Assembly (NCBI GenBank): GCA_964463135.1
Contig: CAYXBA010000002.1
Location: forward strand, 248,001-312,000
Source of the DNA: UBA6898 sp964463135
GTDB taxonomy: Bacteria > Nitrospirota > Thermodesulfovibrionia > Thermodesulfovibrionales > UBA6898
DNA length: 64,000 nucleotides
Direction: 5' to 3'
The notes below the pieces were generated by a model. The model did not search any database. It was not told the origin of the DNA and worked only from the letters and a program-made list of their open reading frames with translations. A program made the position numbers and the translations under genes. This document shows, piece by piece, positions 32,917-41,115 of the stretch (positions are counted from its first letter, which is position 1; each line of letters opens with the position of its first letter).

Positions 32917-34549
32917 GCCTCTTGATGGCAGTATAGGAGAACTCCCTGATCAGTTTGTTGTTCTCTCCCTTGGACTTCTGCAGAAGAGCAATGGCTTCCT
33001 TATTGCCGAGCAGGCCGAGAGCATATGCTGCACCTGCCCTGGCCTCATCACTCTTGGCACTGCCGAAGAAAAACGATTTCTTCTTCAGTGTCTCTGACAG
33101 AAATGCGAACACTTCCTTGTCTTTCCAGTGCGACAGAACCTCAAAATATTCTTTCTTTTCCTCAAAATCCTTGTCTTTGAATGCTTTGTCATTGATACGG
33201 TCCATAATGATCCTCTTTGCCGCTTCAGATCCTACGTTACCCAGAGCCCTCAGCGCAGCCGATCGAACCTGTATCTCCGGATCTTCAAGGCAATCCCTCA
33301 AAGTCTGAAACACGCCGCCGCCTCCCAGTTCGCCCAAAGCCCTGATCACTTCTTTTCTGACCCTTATATCGGCATGGCGCACGGTCTTGAGCAGGAATTC
33401 CACAGCCCGTTTGTCCGAAATCTTTCTGAGTATGTAAATGATATTCCGCACTACATACCAGCGCGAATCGTTCAGCCCCTTGGAAAGGGTCATGATATCC
33501 TTTGGGCCGATAAAGATAAGTGCATCGATCACCACTTTCCTGGCGTGGATACTCTTCAGTTCGCCCAAGATATTCATCAAAGGCATCACCGCATTTTTGT
33601 CGAGATGTACCACGAGGTCCTCAATGATCTTGTCCTCCAGCTCCTGTCCGGAGTCAAGAATTTCGCCGAGCAGTTTAATGATGGGGTCGCTTCCGGCAAA
33701 CGAGATGACCTTTCTGAAATACTTCTTGATCTCCTCATCAACGTTCGCATCTTTCAGTATATCCTGTAGCCGGGACAATGTGTTCGTGACCATCGGTATA
33801 TCGCCCTGTGTCATGGTAAATTCAACAGCACTCATAAAATAGCCGGAGAGGTCATCAAAATCGCTCCGCGATTCTGCAAGATACATGAGCTCAAAGAGTA
33901 TATCAACCAGCTTTTTTGTCTTGTCCAGTGCGTCCTTCTCCAGTTCCTGCATGAGCTGCTGCAGGTCCTTGTCGCTCAGCGGCACAATGGTCACGTCCTT
34001 GAGCGCTTCCTCCTCTTTGAAGGCATCCTGATACGCCTTTAATATATTGTCAGGATCATTGGTGCTCTCTTCGATGAGTTCGACGGCATTTGCCTCGTAG
34101 TTATCCTCATCAGCCAGGATCACATCGTCGGCAACATGCTGAATGTTCTGGAAATCCTTTTCCCACAGGAGAGTGACAATATCGTCGTCAAGAACCTCGC
34201 GCTCAAAGTCCATTGCCGTAAGCTTCAGGAAATCTTCCAGCTCTTCGGCAGTCAGCCCTTTTTTGAAGGTAATTTCTCTGAGGCCATCCTTGAACAGGAA
34301 GAGAGCAAGATTGTCCTCTTTTTCTGCATTAAAATAGACCTGTTCGTTCTCATACATGATGTCATTCTGTCGTATCTTCAGGACAAGATCGTCACGGTAG
34401 TCAAAATAATCTCTGAAACGGGCATACGTGTCCTCGAGGGTCTTGACATAAATAGGATTGTTCGACGGATACATCCGTATCATCTTCTTTGACTTAAGAA
34501 TTGCCTGTATTACTTCTTTCGAAGCTTTTATGTCGTCTTGCTGTTCCAT
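32900..34549 (-). CDS. HEAT-repeat protein
   Basis: A 549-residue cytosolic protein. The first ~110 residues (MIRMYPSNNPIYVKTLED, IMYENEQVYFN, EITFKKGLTAEELEDFL) look like the N-terminal domain of the adjacent HD-GYP protein. A helical middle follows, then HEAT-like repeats from about 320 to the end, for instance RAVEFLLKTVRHADIRVRKE and IRALGELGGGGVFQTL. HEAT arrays usually bind other proteins. The coupling to the HD-GYP gene suggests that the two proteins act together, perhaps with one shared ligand or partner; this is inference. Confidence 0.85.
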   Translation of the reverse strand: MEQQDDIKASKEVIQAILKSKKMIRMYPSNNPIYVKTLEDTYARFRDYFDYRDDLVLKIRQNDIMYENEQVYFNAEKEDNLALFLFKDGLREITFKKGLTAEELEDFLKLTAMDFEREVLDDDIVTLLWEKDFQNIQHVADDVILADEDNYEANAVELIEESTNDPDNILKAYQDAFKEEEALKDVTIVPLSDKDLQQLMQELEKDALDKTKKLVDILFELMYLAESRSDFDDLSGYFMSAVEFTMTQGDIPMVTNTLSRLQDILKDANVDEEIKKYFRKVISFAGSDPIIKLLGEILDSGQELEDKIIEDLVVHLDKNAVMPLMNILGELKSIHARKVVIDALIFIGPKDIMTLSKGLNDSRWYVVRNIIYILRKISDKRAVEFLLKTVRHADIRVRKEVIRALGELGGGGVFQTLRDCLEDPEIQVRSAALRALGNVGSEAAKRIIMDRINDKAFKDKDFEEKKEYFEVLSHWKDKEVFAFLSETLKKKSFFFGSAKSDEARAGAAYALGLLGNKEAIALLQKSKGENNKLIREFSYTAIKRLEHGQ

Positions 34550-34590
34550 GTCATCTATTTATCACAGGGATACGAGGTTGTCAATGAGCG

Positions 34591-34869
34591 CTAAACGAGC
34601 GCTATCCTGCGTTCCCGCGCAAAAGTTCTGATTACGACCGTCGCCTGATACAGCCGCTGGAGCTTAAGATTCCTCATCCTTATCGCCTCAATATCATTGG
34701 CCGGAAATTTCTCCGAGCGGAGAAATTTCTGGGTTTTGTCGATCTCGTGGTAGAGCTCCTTCAGGGTCTCGGGAGCGAAGGATTTCAGAAAAATAGGATT
34801 TACCGAAATATACCCCTCTGCCACATCCATGGTAAGCGCTTTATAGCTCTTTCCCCGAGCGTTAGCCAT
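34591..34869 (-). CDS. Hypothetical small protein after tatC (92 aa)
   Basis: A short helical, basic protein I do not recognise (MANARGKSYKALTMDVAEGY at its start). The chosen ATG overlaps the tatC stop by 8 nt; the frame is open further up but only within tatC. It contains YHEIDKTQKFLRSEKFPAND and a basic helix NLKLQRLYQATVVIRTFARE. It lies between tatC and the HEAT gene and is probably co-transcribed. Confidence 0.65.
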   Translation of the reverse strand: MANARGKSYKALTMDVAEGYISVNPIFLKSFAPETLKELYHEIDKTQKFLRSEKFPANDIEAIRMRNLKLQRLYQATVVIRTFARERRIALV

Positions 34870-35617
34870 GGGATGCCTTTCTGAAGATGATCCTTGACAG
34901 GAGTATGCCGACCTCGTAAAGCAGTATGATCGGAACTGCCATGAGGGTCTGGTTAAAGGCATCCGGCGTGGGCGTAAGAACTGCTGCCAGAATAAAAGCA
35001 GCAAGCACCGCATATTTTCTGTTGCGCGCCAGTGTTGCAGGCGTGACAATGCCGAATCTCGTAAGAAAAATGATCACCAGGGGCAATTCAAAAATTCCGC
35101 CGAAGGCAAGAATGAACTTCAGACAGAAATCAATATAGCTACCCACCGAGAGCATTGGTGTGAGCTGTGCCGTCTTGTATCCGAGCAGAAAGGTCATGGC
35201 AAAGGGAAGGATGATCATAAAGCAGAAAACAGCACCTGCCGTAAAGAGGAGAACAGCAAAAAAAAGGAACGGCAGAAAGTATTTCTTTTCCTTCGGCAGG
35301 AGGCCGGGTGAAATAAATTGCCAGAACTGGACGAAAATAACCGGGAGGGACAGGACAAGGGCGGCCATGAATGCGACCTTGAAATGCATCCAGAAGGCCT
35401 CTGCGGGAGCCAGAAAAACCAGTGCTGTCGATGGTTTTGCTATGAACTGGACATAGGGTCTGGTCAAAGACACCTTCATTTCGGCCTTCAGAGGGAGCGT
35501 AAGGGCATCAAAGATCTCTGCGGAATAATTGAAGGAGATGAGAAACACGAGAAGAACCGTTCCCAGCGAAATGAATATTCTCTTCCTGAGCTCCGTGAGG
35601 TGTTCTGTGAGCGGCAT
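34862..35617 (-). CDS. tatC: Sec-independent translocase subunit TatC
   Basis: A 251-residue inner-membrane protein with six hydrophobic segments, the receptor for twin-arginine signal peptides. Typical are MPLTEHLTELRKRIFISLG at the start, FLAPAEAFWMHFKVA (with the conserved Glu), and FGGIFELPLVIIFLTR. The ATG at 35617 has GGAAGAG upstream and fits the family; an earlier in-frame TTG directly follows the tatB stop and is less likely. No separate tatA is seen. Confidence 0.95.
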   Translation of the reverse strand: MPLTEHLTELRKRIFISLGTVLLVFLISFNYSAEIFDALTLPLKAEMKVSLTRPYVQFIAKPSTALVFLAPAEAFWMHFKVAFMAALVLSLPVIFVQFWQFISPGLLPKEKKYFLPFLFFAVLLFTAGAVFCFMIILPFAMTFLLGYKTAQLTPMLSVGSYIDFCLKFILAFGGIFELPLVIIFLTRFGIVTPATLARNRKYAVLAAFILAAVLTPTPDAFNQTLMAVPIILLYEVGILLSRIIFRKASHG

Positions 35618-35632
35618 TTTCTGCTCTTCCAA

Positions 35633-35911
35633 TTAGGCCTTATCCTCTTTTTTTGCGAGATCGGTTTCAGGAAGAATAGTATCTGCTTTTTGTTCGTCCT
35701 GCGGAAGGTTTTTTATGATGTCAGCATCAGGTAATTTATAGTCTGCATTGAGTTCGTTCTCGATCTGGCTTTTAGCGATATAGACGCCCCTTTTTATCTC
35801 CGTCATCCACTTGCCCAGATTCTTGGCCAGTTCCGGCAGCTTTTTTGGACCAAAGACAAGAAGGGCCACAACAAAGATGATCACCAACTCCTGGAATCCA
35901 ATATCAAACAT
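35633..35911 (-). CDS. tatB: Sec-independent translocase subunit TatB/TatA
   Basis: A 92-residue protein with one N-terminal membrane helix, then an amphipathic helix: MFDIGFQELVIIFVVALL, VFGPKKLPELAKNLGKW. The Glu in the membrane helix and the FGPKKLPE hinge are conserved. It is TatB-like by the MFDIGF start, but it may serve as the only TatA/B. It directly precedes tatC. Confidence 0.9.
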   Translation of the reverse strand: MFDIGFQELVIIFVVALLVFGPKKLPELAKNLGKWMTEIKRGVYIAKSQIENELNADYKLPDADIIKNLPQDEQKADTILPETDLAKKEDKA

Positions 35912-35930
35912 GGTCCGTAGTCAGACTTCC

Positions 35931-36722
35931 CTATTCTTCTTCATAGATCTTCTTGACCTTCTTTTTTTCCTTGGCATTCGTGAAGCTGACCGAAAATAAC
36001 AGTCTGTATTCCGGCGATCGGGCCTTAAAATCCGCACCCACGCCGATTGTTGTGTAGATAAAATCCGAAGTCTTGAGGCGATACCCGAAGCGTGCCTCTA
36101 ATTGATCATATTCTTTTGAGAAATGCACTTTTCTCGCAAGAAATTCAGCGAGAATATCTGAACCGTGTGTAGCGGAAAACTCTACCCCTGAGGCAAAGAG
36201 GAATTCACTCTCCAGGCTGCTCTTGCCAGGATGCAGGTAGAAGAGATTGAAATTTCCGCGAAATGGTCCGAGCCGTTTGCTCAGGATCAACCCGAGGCCA
36301 GTACGCCCTCCGCTCGTGAGACGATCATCTCCTGCCGGCAGCGATGCCGTAACGATATAGGCGAGCGAGGGGCCATATTTGCCCTCGTCATAGAATCGGT
36401 GCTTGAATCCTACGGCGACATCCTCGATGCCATCAACCTTCCCCATGTAGTCAATTACATACGGAGCGGTGATCATGAGTTCGACATGATCAGTCAGTCC
36501 ATAGGCACCCCTGAGCTGTACGCGGTAGAAATCAGGTTCACGCGATTGCTCGATCAATAGTTCAACGGCCGCCTTATTTCTCGGAAGACTTTCCGCGCTA
36601 AATGTTGAAAAAACACCATCAGGTGCAACTGGTTGCAGGCCCGAAATATCAAAAGCGAAAATCTCGCCCGAAAAGAGAAAAAAAGCAATAATAATAAGGA
36701 TTTTTTTCACTGCTTGAAACAT
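35931..36722 (-). CDS. Putative outer-membrane beta-barrel protein
   Basis: A 263-residue protein with a signal peptide (KKILIIIAFFLFSGEIFAF) and alternating beta strands ending in a basic tail. The pattern PRNKAAVELLIEQSREPDF, YGLTDHVELMITAPY, VGFKHRFYDEGKYGPSLAYI, TASLPAGDD resembles the 'MetA-pathway of phenol degradation' outer-membrane family, a transporter-like barrel with uncertain role. No ribosome-binding site is seen at the ATG; a TTGACA/TATGTT pair with an 18-bp spacer on the minus strand overlaps the start codon, so translation may begin at a GTG 12 nt downstream. tatB follows 19 nt later. Confidence 0.7.
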   Translation of the reverse strand: MFQAVKKILIIIAFFLFSGEIFAFDISGLQPVAPDGVFSTFSAESLPRNKAAVELLIEQSREPDFYRVQLRGAYGLTDHVELMITAPYVIDYMGKVDGIEDVAVGFKHRFYDEGKYGPSLAYIVTASLPAGDDRLTSGGRTGLGLILSKRLGPFRGNFNLFYLHPGKSSLESEFLFASGVEFSATHGSDILAEFLARKVHFSKEYDQLEARFGYRLKTSDFIYTTIGVGADFKARSPEYRLLFSVSFTNAKEKKKVKKIYEEE

Positions 36723-36798
36723 ACCAGATACTTGTTATTAGTGTCAATGCAGTATTTTTTCGCTCGGTGCTGCGCTTGAGCGTGTTTAAATCGCTTCG

Positions 36799-36828
36799 TT
36801 GACAAAAAAAATATCGTGACCCTATAAT
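36799..36828 (+). promoter_or_regulatory. Promoter of trxA
   Basis: TTGACA (36799-36804), an 18-bp spacer and a perfect TATAAT (36823-36828) lie 26 nt before the trxA ATG; AGGAGG follows as ribosome-binding site. Confidence 0.88.
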
Positions 36829-36854
36829 TAAAAATTCTATTCAGGAGGTCAGTC

Positions 36855-37184
36855 ATGGCTGAAAATGTATTTGAGGCAACATCGGCAGCATGGGATAAAG
36901 AGGTTTTAGGCCACAACGGCATTGTTATGGTAGATTTTTGGGCAGTCTGGTGCGGTCCCTGCCGCATGATAGCCCCGACGGTAGAGGAGCTTGCAAAGGA
37001 ATATGCAGATAAAATCAAGGTGATGAAGCTGAATACAGACGAAAATCCGGAGGTGGCCAGCAGATATAAGATCATGGGAATACCGAGCATTCTCTTCTTC
37101 AAGAACGGCCAGGAAGCGGACCGTATCGTTGGCGCGGTCCCCAAGCCTCAGCTCAAGGCGAAGATCGAAAGCCTGCTTGCCTGA
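36855..37184 (+). CDS. trxA: Thioredoxin
   Basis: A 109-residue cytosolic thioredoxin. The active site is VDFWAVWCGPCRMIAPTVEE and the cis-proline lies in IMGIPSILFFKNG. Length and motifs are standard. It has a strong promoter of its own and begins a plus-strand run with the TlpA lipoprotein and ffh. Confidence 0.97.
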   Translation: MAENVFEATSAAWDKEVLGHNGIVMVDFWAVWCGPCRMIAPTVEELAKEYADKIKVMKLNTDENPEVASRYKIMGIPSILFFKNGQEADRIVGAVPKPQLKAKIESLLA

Positions 37185-37218
37185 GCCTGCGCAGCATGGC
37201 CATAACGCATAATAGTCT

Positions 37219-37743
37219 ATGAAAAATAGGTCTATCCTTCTTCTTTGTGTTCTACTTTGTCTTGTTGCAGCGGGATGCAGCAAGAAAGAAAGCGCGTCTC
37301 TTGTAGAGTCGACTGCTGAGATCAATGCCGCTGCTCCTGAGTTTGCGCTTGGGGATATTGCCGGCAGAAACATTTCACTCTCGGCTTTTAAGGGAAAAGT
37401 GGTTCTTCTTGAATTTTGGGCGACATGGTGTCCGCCGTGCAAGGCATCTGTTCCGGCTATGTCAGCTCTTCATGACAAATATGCTCAGAAGGGATTTAGC
37501 GTCATAGGGGTTTCCATTGACACTGGTTCAGATGCCCTGGAAATGGTCCGTCAGTTCGCTTCTTCCCATAACATTACCTATCCGGTTCTCCTGGCGAATG
37601 AAACAACACCGAAACTCTATAATGTCACGAGCGTACCGACAAGCTTTCTCATCGGCAAGGACGGCAAAATTGTGGACATCTTCAGGGGCTATTCTGAAGA
37701 GTTCGATAAGCTCGTAGCAGCCAAAATAGAGAAACTGCTCTAA
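37219..37743 (+). CDS. TlpA/ResA-like thiol-disulfide lipoprotein
   Basis: A 174-residue periplasm-facing thioredoxin-fold lipoprotein. A short signal peptide ends in the lipobox LVAAGC. The redox site is LEFWATWCPPCKASVP and the cis-proline is in NVTSVPTSFLIGKDG. The AlkyI-hydroperoxide-reductase/TSA-like part AAPEFALGDIAGRNISLS precedes it. It is the second such lipoprotein in the window. Its stop overlaps the ffh start by 1 nt. Confidence 0.9.
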   Translation: MKNRSILLLCVLLCLVAAGCSKKESASLVESTAEINAAAPEFALGDIAGRNISLSAFKGKVVLLEFWATWCPPCKASVPAMSALHDKYAQKGFSVIGVSIDTGSDALEMVRQFASSHNITYPVLLANETTPKLYNVTSVPTSFLIGKDGKIVDIFRGYSEEFDKLVAAKIEKLL

Positions 37744-39062
37744 TGTTCGATACCATCAGCGAAAAACTCGATTCGATCTTCAAGAAACTTAAAGGCAGAG
37801 GCCTCATCAAGGAGGAGGACATCGATGCCGCCTTGAAGGAAATACGGCTGGCTCTTCTTGAGGCAGATGTGAATTTCAAGGTCGTTAAAGATTTTGTCCA
37901 GACCATCAGGGAAAAAGCCCTTGGCAAAGAGGTCCTTGAAAGTCTCACCCCTGGGCAGCAGGTCGTAAAGATCGTCCATAATGAGCTCTGCACCCTCCTG
38001 GGAAGCGCCAATGTCAAGATCATGCTTTCCCCGAATCCACCCACGATCATTATGATGGTCGGTCTGCAGGGCTCGGGAAAAACCACGTCTGCAGCGAAAC
38101 TTGCCAAACATTTCAAGAAGGAAGGGAGGCGCCCTCTTCTTGCCGCATGCGATCTTCAGCGTCCGGCTGCTATCGATCAGCTCTTGGCGCTCGGCGCGCA
38201 GATCGGCGTTCCTGTCTTTGCTTCGCGCGACACAAAAGATCCAGTAGCAGTTTCCCTTGAGGCGTTAAAGAAGGCACGTACGGATGCCTATGATATTCTG
38301 ATCATCGACACTGCCGGACGCCTGCATGTGGATGAATCGCTTATGACAGAGCTCAGGAATGTCAAAAAGAGTATTGAGCCGCGGGAGACACTCTTTGTTG
38401 CAGATGCCATGACCGGTCAGGATGCCGTGAACATAGCGAAACAGTTCAACGAGCAGATCGGTATTGACGGTATTGTTCTTACTAAAATGGACGGAGATGC
38501 CCGTGGCGGCGCAGCTCTCTCGGTAAGGGAGATCACGCAGAAGCCCATCAAGTTTATCGGCGTCGGCGAAAAGATCGATATGCTGGAACCTTTTCATCCT
38601 GACCGTATCGCCTCGCGCATATTGGGAATGGGAGATGTGCTCAGTCTTATCGAACAGGCGCAGCAGTCCTTTGATCAAAAAGAGGCTGAGACACTTCAGA
38701 AGAGGATCCTTGAAGATTCCTTTACGTTTGACGATCTGCGGGAACAGCTCAGGAAGATACGGAGCATGGGGCCGCTGGAAAGCATTTTAGGCATGATCCC
38801 GGGCATGAACAAGGTGAAAAATATGCAGGTCGACGAAAAAGAATTTGTAAAGATCGAAGCAATCATCAGTTCCATGGCCAGGAAAGAGCGTTCGAACCAC
38901 AACATCCTGAACGGAAGCAGGAGAAAGCGTATAGCCATGGGGAGCGGAACTACCGTGGCTGATGTCAACCGGGTGGTCAAGCAGTATGTTGAGCTGAAAA
39001 AGATGCTCAAGATGTTCAAAGGCAAGAAGAATATCAAACTTCCGCGATTCTTTTCCCTCTGA
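37743..39062 (+). CDS. ffh: Signal recognition particle protein Ffh
   Basis: A 439-residue SRP GTPase that brings nascent membrane proteins to FtsY and SecYEG. The N and G domains show MFDTISEKLDSIFKKLKGRG, GLQGSGKTTSAAKLA, ACDLQRPAAIDQL, IDTAGRLHVDE and TKMDGDARGGAALS; the methionine-rich M domain binds 4.5S RNA (IRSMGPLESILGMIPGM, EKEFVKIEAIISSM, RRKRIAMGSG). Length is normal. rpsP follows with a short gap that holds a weak hairpin. Confidence 0.96.
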   Translation: MFDTISEKLDSIFKKLKGRGLIKEEDIDAALKEIRLALLEADVNFKVVKDFVQTIREKALGKEVLESLTPGQQVVKIVHNELCTLLGSANVKIMLSPNPPTIIMMVGLQGSGKTTSAAKLAKHFKKEGRRPLLAACDLQRPAAIDQLLALGAQIGVPVFASRDTKDPVAVSLEALKKARTDAYDILIIDTAGRLHVDESLMTELRNVKKSIEPRETLFVADAMTGQDAVNIAKQFNEQIGIDGIVLTKMDGDARGGAALSVREITQKPIKFIGVGEKIDMLEPFHPDRIASRILGMGDVLSLIEQAQQSFDQKEAETLQKRILEDSFTFDDLREQLRKIRSMGPLESILGMIPGMNKVKNMQVDEKEFVKIEAIISSMARKERSNHNILNGSRRKRIAMGSGTTVADVNRVVKQYVELKKMLKMFKGKKNIKLPRFFSL

Positions 39063-39124
39063 TAACCTTTACTTTTATCAGTAATTTATATTAATATTCC
39101 CAATCACAACTGGAGGTGTTTTTT

Positions 39125-39361
39125 TTGGTAAAGATCAGACTTACAAGATTAGGGTCGCACAAGAAGCCTTTCTACCGGATGATCGTAACTGATTCACGTG
39201 TGCGCAGAAATGGCCCTTTCATTGAAATACTCGGCACGTATGATCCGCTGAAGGAGCCGTCGGAGATCAAGATCGATACAGAGAGGGCGAAGCACTGGAT
39301 ATCAAAGGGAGCCCAGCCTACGGTTACTGCAAAGAAACTGATAGAGAAGGCCAGCGCGTAG
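39125..39361 (+). CDS. rpsP: Ribosomal protein bS16
   Basis: The 78-residue S16 protein of the small subunit. Sequence VKIRLTRLGSHKKPFYRMIV, TDSRVRRNGPFIEILGTYDP is typical. The start is TTG at 39125: GGAGG lies 8 nt upstream, whereas an in-frame GTG at 39116 overlaps the ribosome-binding site. The usual khpA (KH-domain) gene does not follow; rimM comes next. Confidence 0.95.
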   Translation: MVKIRLTRLGSHKKPFYRMIVTDSRVRRNGPFIEILGTYDPLKEPSEIKIDTERAKHWISKGAQPTVTAKKLIEKASA

Positions 39362-39472
39362 CAGCTGACTTCCCTCTTCCGTGTCCGAGAATGATAAGCG
39401 TCTTGGTTGCAGTAACAGGCAATAATGTTCAACGCCTGCGTCCATGAAATCCTCGAATAAGGAGATCCTTCC

Positions 39473-39979
39473 TTAAATCATATTGCCGTAGCACGCATCA
39501 TAAAGGAACGGGGGATCAAAGGTGAAGTAAAAGCCTTCCCCCTTTCGGAAGCAGCCCGCTCACTTCCCCCTCTGACTGAAGTCAGTATAGCTATGCCCGC
39601 AGGAACGGTCCGGAAAGGAATAATTGATTCCATCAGGAGTGACCGGGAGTTCCTTATCATCGCATTTCAGGGAATAACCGGCAGGGATGAGGCAGCGGTG
39701 CTCAGGAATGCCATGATCGAGGTGGACCCGTTGTTGATGCCGAAATTGGGAAACAACGAATACTACTACCACCAGATCATAGGGCTTTCAGTCGTTACTG
39801 CTTCGGGTGAAATGATAGGAAGGGTCACGGAGATCATGGAAACGCCTGCTAACGAGGTGTATGTTGTTCAGGGCAATGACCGGGAATACCTTATCCCTGC
39901 AGTAAAGTCTGTCATTGCTGACATTGATCTCGATGCCGGTACAATGACCATAACGCCATTAGACGGTCTTCTGGCATGA
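39473..39979 (+). CDS. rimM: Ribosome maturation factor RimM, start codon abnormal
   Basis: RimM helps 16S rRNA maturation near S19. The frame encodes a full-length protein: N-terminal RimM barrel LNHIAVARIIKERGIKGEVK, then FPLSEAARS, FQGITGRDEAAVLRN, and the PRC-barrel part from about YYYHQIIGLSVVTASGEMIG to the end. The frame is open from 39461, but has no ATG, GTG or TTG before an internal ATG at 39593, which would cut off the first 40 residues. AAGGAG (39459-39464) is 8 nt before a TTA codon at 39473; ATT at 39482 is another candidate. A ten-codon frame ATG AAA TCC TCG... at 39444 leads into this site in another frame. See findings. Confidence 0.8.
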   Translation, partial: LNHIAVARIIKERGIKGEVKAFPLSEAARSLPPLTEVSIAMPAGTVRKGIIDSIRSDREFLIIAFQGITGRDEAAVLRNAMIEVDPLLMPKLGNNEYYYHQIIGLSVVTASGEMIGRVTEIMETPANEVYVVQGNDREYLIPAVKSVIADIDLDAGTMTITPLDGLLA

Positions 39980-40018
39980 TGCGCAAAAAGCCGGGACACC
40001 TGGGATTGATGACTGCCC

Positions 40019-40762
40019 ATGCATAAACAGTTTAGCGTTATAACGATTTTTCCTGAAATGATTAACGCTTACCTGGGGTGCAGTATTCTGAAGCGTGCCA
40101 TTGACAGGGAACTCATCAGTGTTGCCGTACATAATCTTCGGGATTACAGCACTGACAAGCATCATACGGTTGATGACTATCCGTATGGCGGCGGTCCCGG
40201 CATGGTAATGAAGCCAGAAACGTTCTTTACAATCGTAGAGAGGCATTGGCCGGCCAGGGAAGATCTCCGTGTAATCATGCCTTCTCCCCGCGGCAGAGTT
40301 TTTACGCAGGCAGTTGCCCGAGAACTCGCAGAGGAGAAGAAAGAACTGCTTTTTCTCTGCGGCAGATACGAAGCCATTGATCAAAGGGTAAGCGATCAGT
40401 TGGTCGATGACGAGATTTCGATCGGCGATTACGTTTTGACTGGCGGAGAACTGCCTGCTTTGGTTATAATAGATGCCGTTTCCCGGCTCTTGCCCGATGT
40501 GCTTGGCGACAGTCAGTCGGCTGAGGAGGAGTCATTCAGCCGCGGGTTGCTCGATTTTCCGCACTATACGCGGCCCGAAGTATTCAGGGATATGCGTGTG
40601 CCGAAAGTGCTGCTTTCGGGTAATCATGAGGAGATACGGAAATGGAGGATGAAGCAGTCGTTGAAGGCCACGCTGCAGAAGCGGCCGGATCTGCTTGAAC
40701 GATACAGTCTCTCGGATGAAGAGAAATTACTATTGGAACAGATTAAGGAGGAAGCATCATGA
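40019..40762 (+). CDS. trmD: tRNA (guanine-37-N1)-methyltransferase TrmD
   Basis: A 247-residue SPOUT methyltransferase that makes m1G37 next to the anticodon, preventing frameshifts. Knotted-fold motifs are present: FSVITIFPEMINAYLGCSIL, YPYGGGPGMVMKPE, LFLCGRYEAIDQRV, IGDYVLTGGELPALVIIDAV, and the HYTRPEVF domain. It starts 39 nt after rimM and overlaps rplS by 4 nt. Confidence 0.97.
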   Translation: MHKQFSVITIFPEMINAYLGCSILKRAIDRELISVAVHNLRDYSTDKHHTVDDYPYGGGPGMVMKPETFFTIVERHWPAREDLRVIMPSPRGRVFTQAVARELAEEKKELLFLCGRYEAIDQRVSDQLVDDEISIGDYVLTGGELPALVIIDAVSRLLPDVLGDSQSAEEESFSRGLLDFPHYTRPEVFRDMRVPKVLLSGNHEEIRKWRMKQSLKATLQKRPDLLERYSLSDEEKLLLEQIKEEAS

Positions 40763-41109
40763 ACGTTATTAATGCAATCGAGGAGGGGTTCAAGAGAGAT
40801 CTTGGAACCTTTAATGTCGGAGATACCGTTAAGGTCTACGTGAAAGTTGTCGAGGGAGATAAGGAAAGGATACAGCCTTTTCAGGGTCTTGTGATCGGAA
40901 GGAAGGGCTGCGGCACCCGTGAGTCCTTCACGGTCAGAAAGATCTCCTTTGGTGTCGGCGTCGAAAGGATCTTCCCTGTCTGCTCTCCCACGGTCGACCG
41001 TGTTGAGATCATCAAGCAGGGAAAGGTCAAGCGGGCAAAACTTTATTATATACGCGAGAAGAAGGGCAAGGCCGCAAAGATCAAAGAGAAGGACTTTTCA
41101 GCGAAGTAG
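40759..41109 (+). CDS. rplS: Ribosomal protein bL19
   Basis: The 116-residue L19 protein at the subunit interface. Typical are FNVGDTVKVYVKVVEGDKER, QPFQGLVIGRKGCGTRESFT and SPTVDRVEIIKQGKVKRAKL. The start overlaps the trmD stop (ATGA). Standard rpsP-rimM-trmD-rplS order. Confidence 0.97.
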   Translation: MNVINAIEEGFKRDLGTFNVGDTVKVYVKVVEGDKERIQPFQGLVIGRKGCGTRESFTVRKISFGVGVERIFPVCSPTVDRVEIIKQGKVKRAKLYYIREKKGKAAKIKEKDFSAK

Positions 41110-41115
41110 CGCTGA

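Noticed and set aside
39391..39447. 18-codon frame (MISVLVAVTGNNVQRLRP) between rpsP and rimM
   Set aside because: Too short, no ribosome-binding site, no resemblance to the KH-domain gene often found there; a khpA gene is absent.
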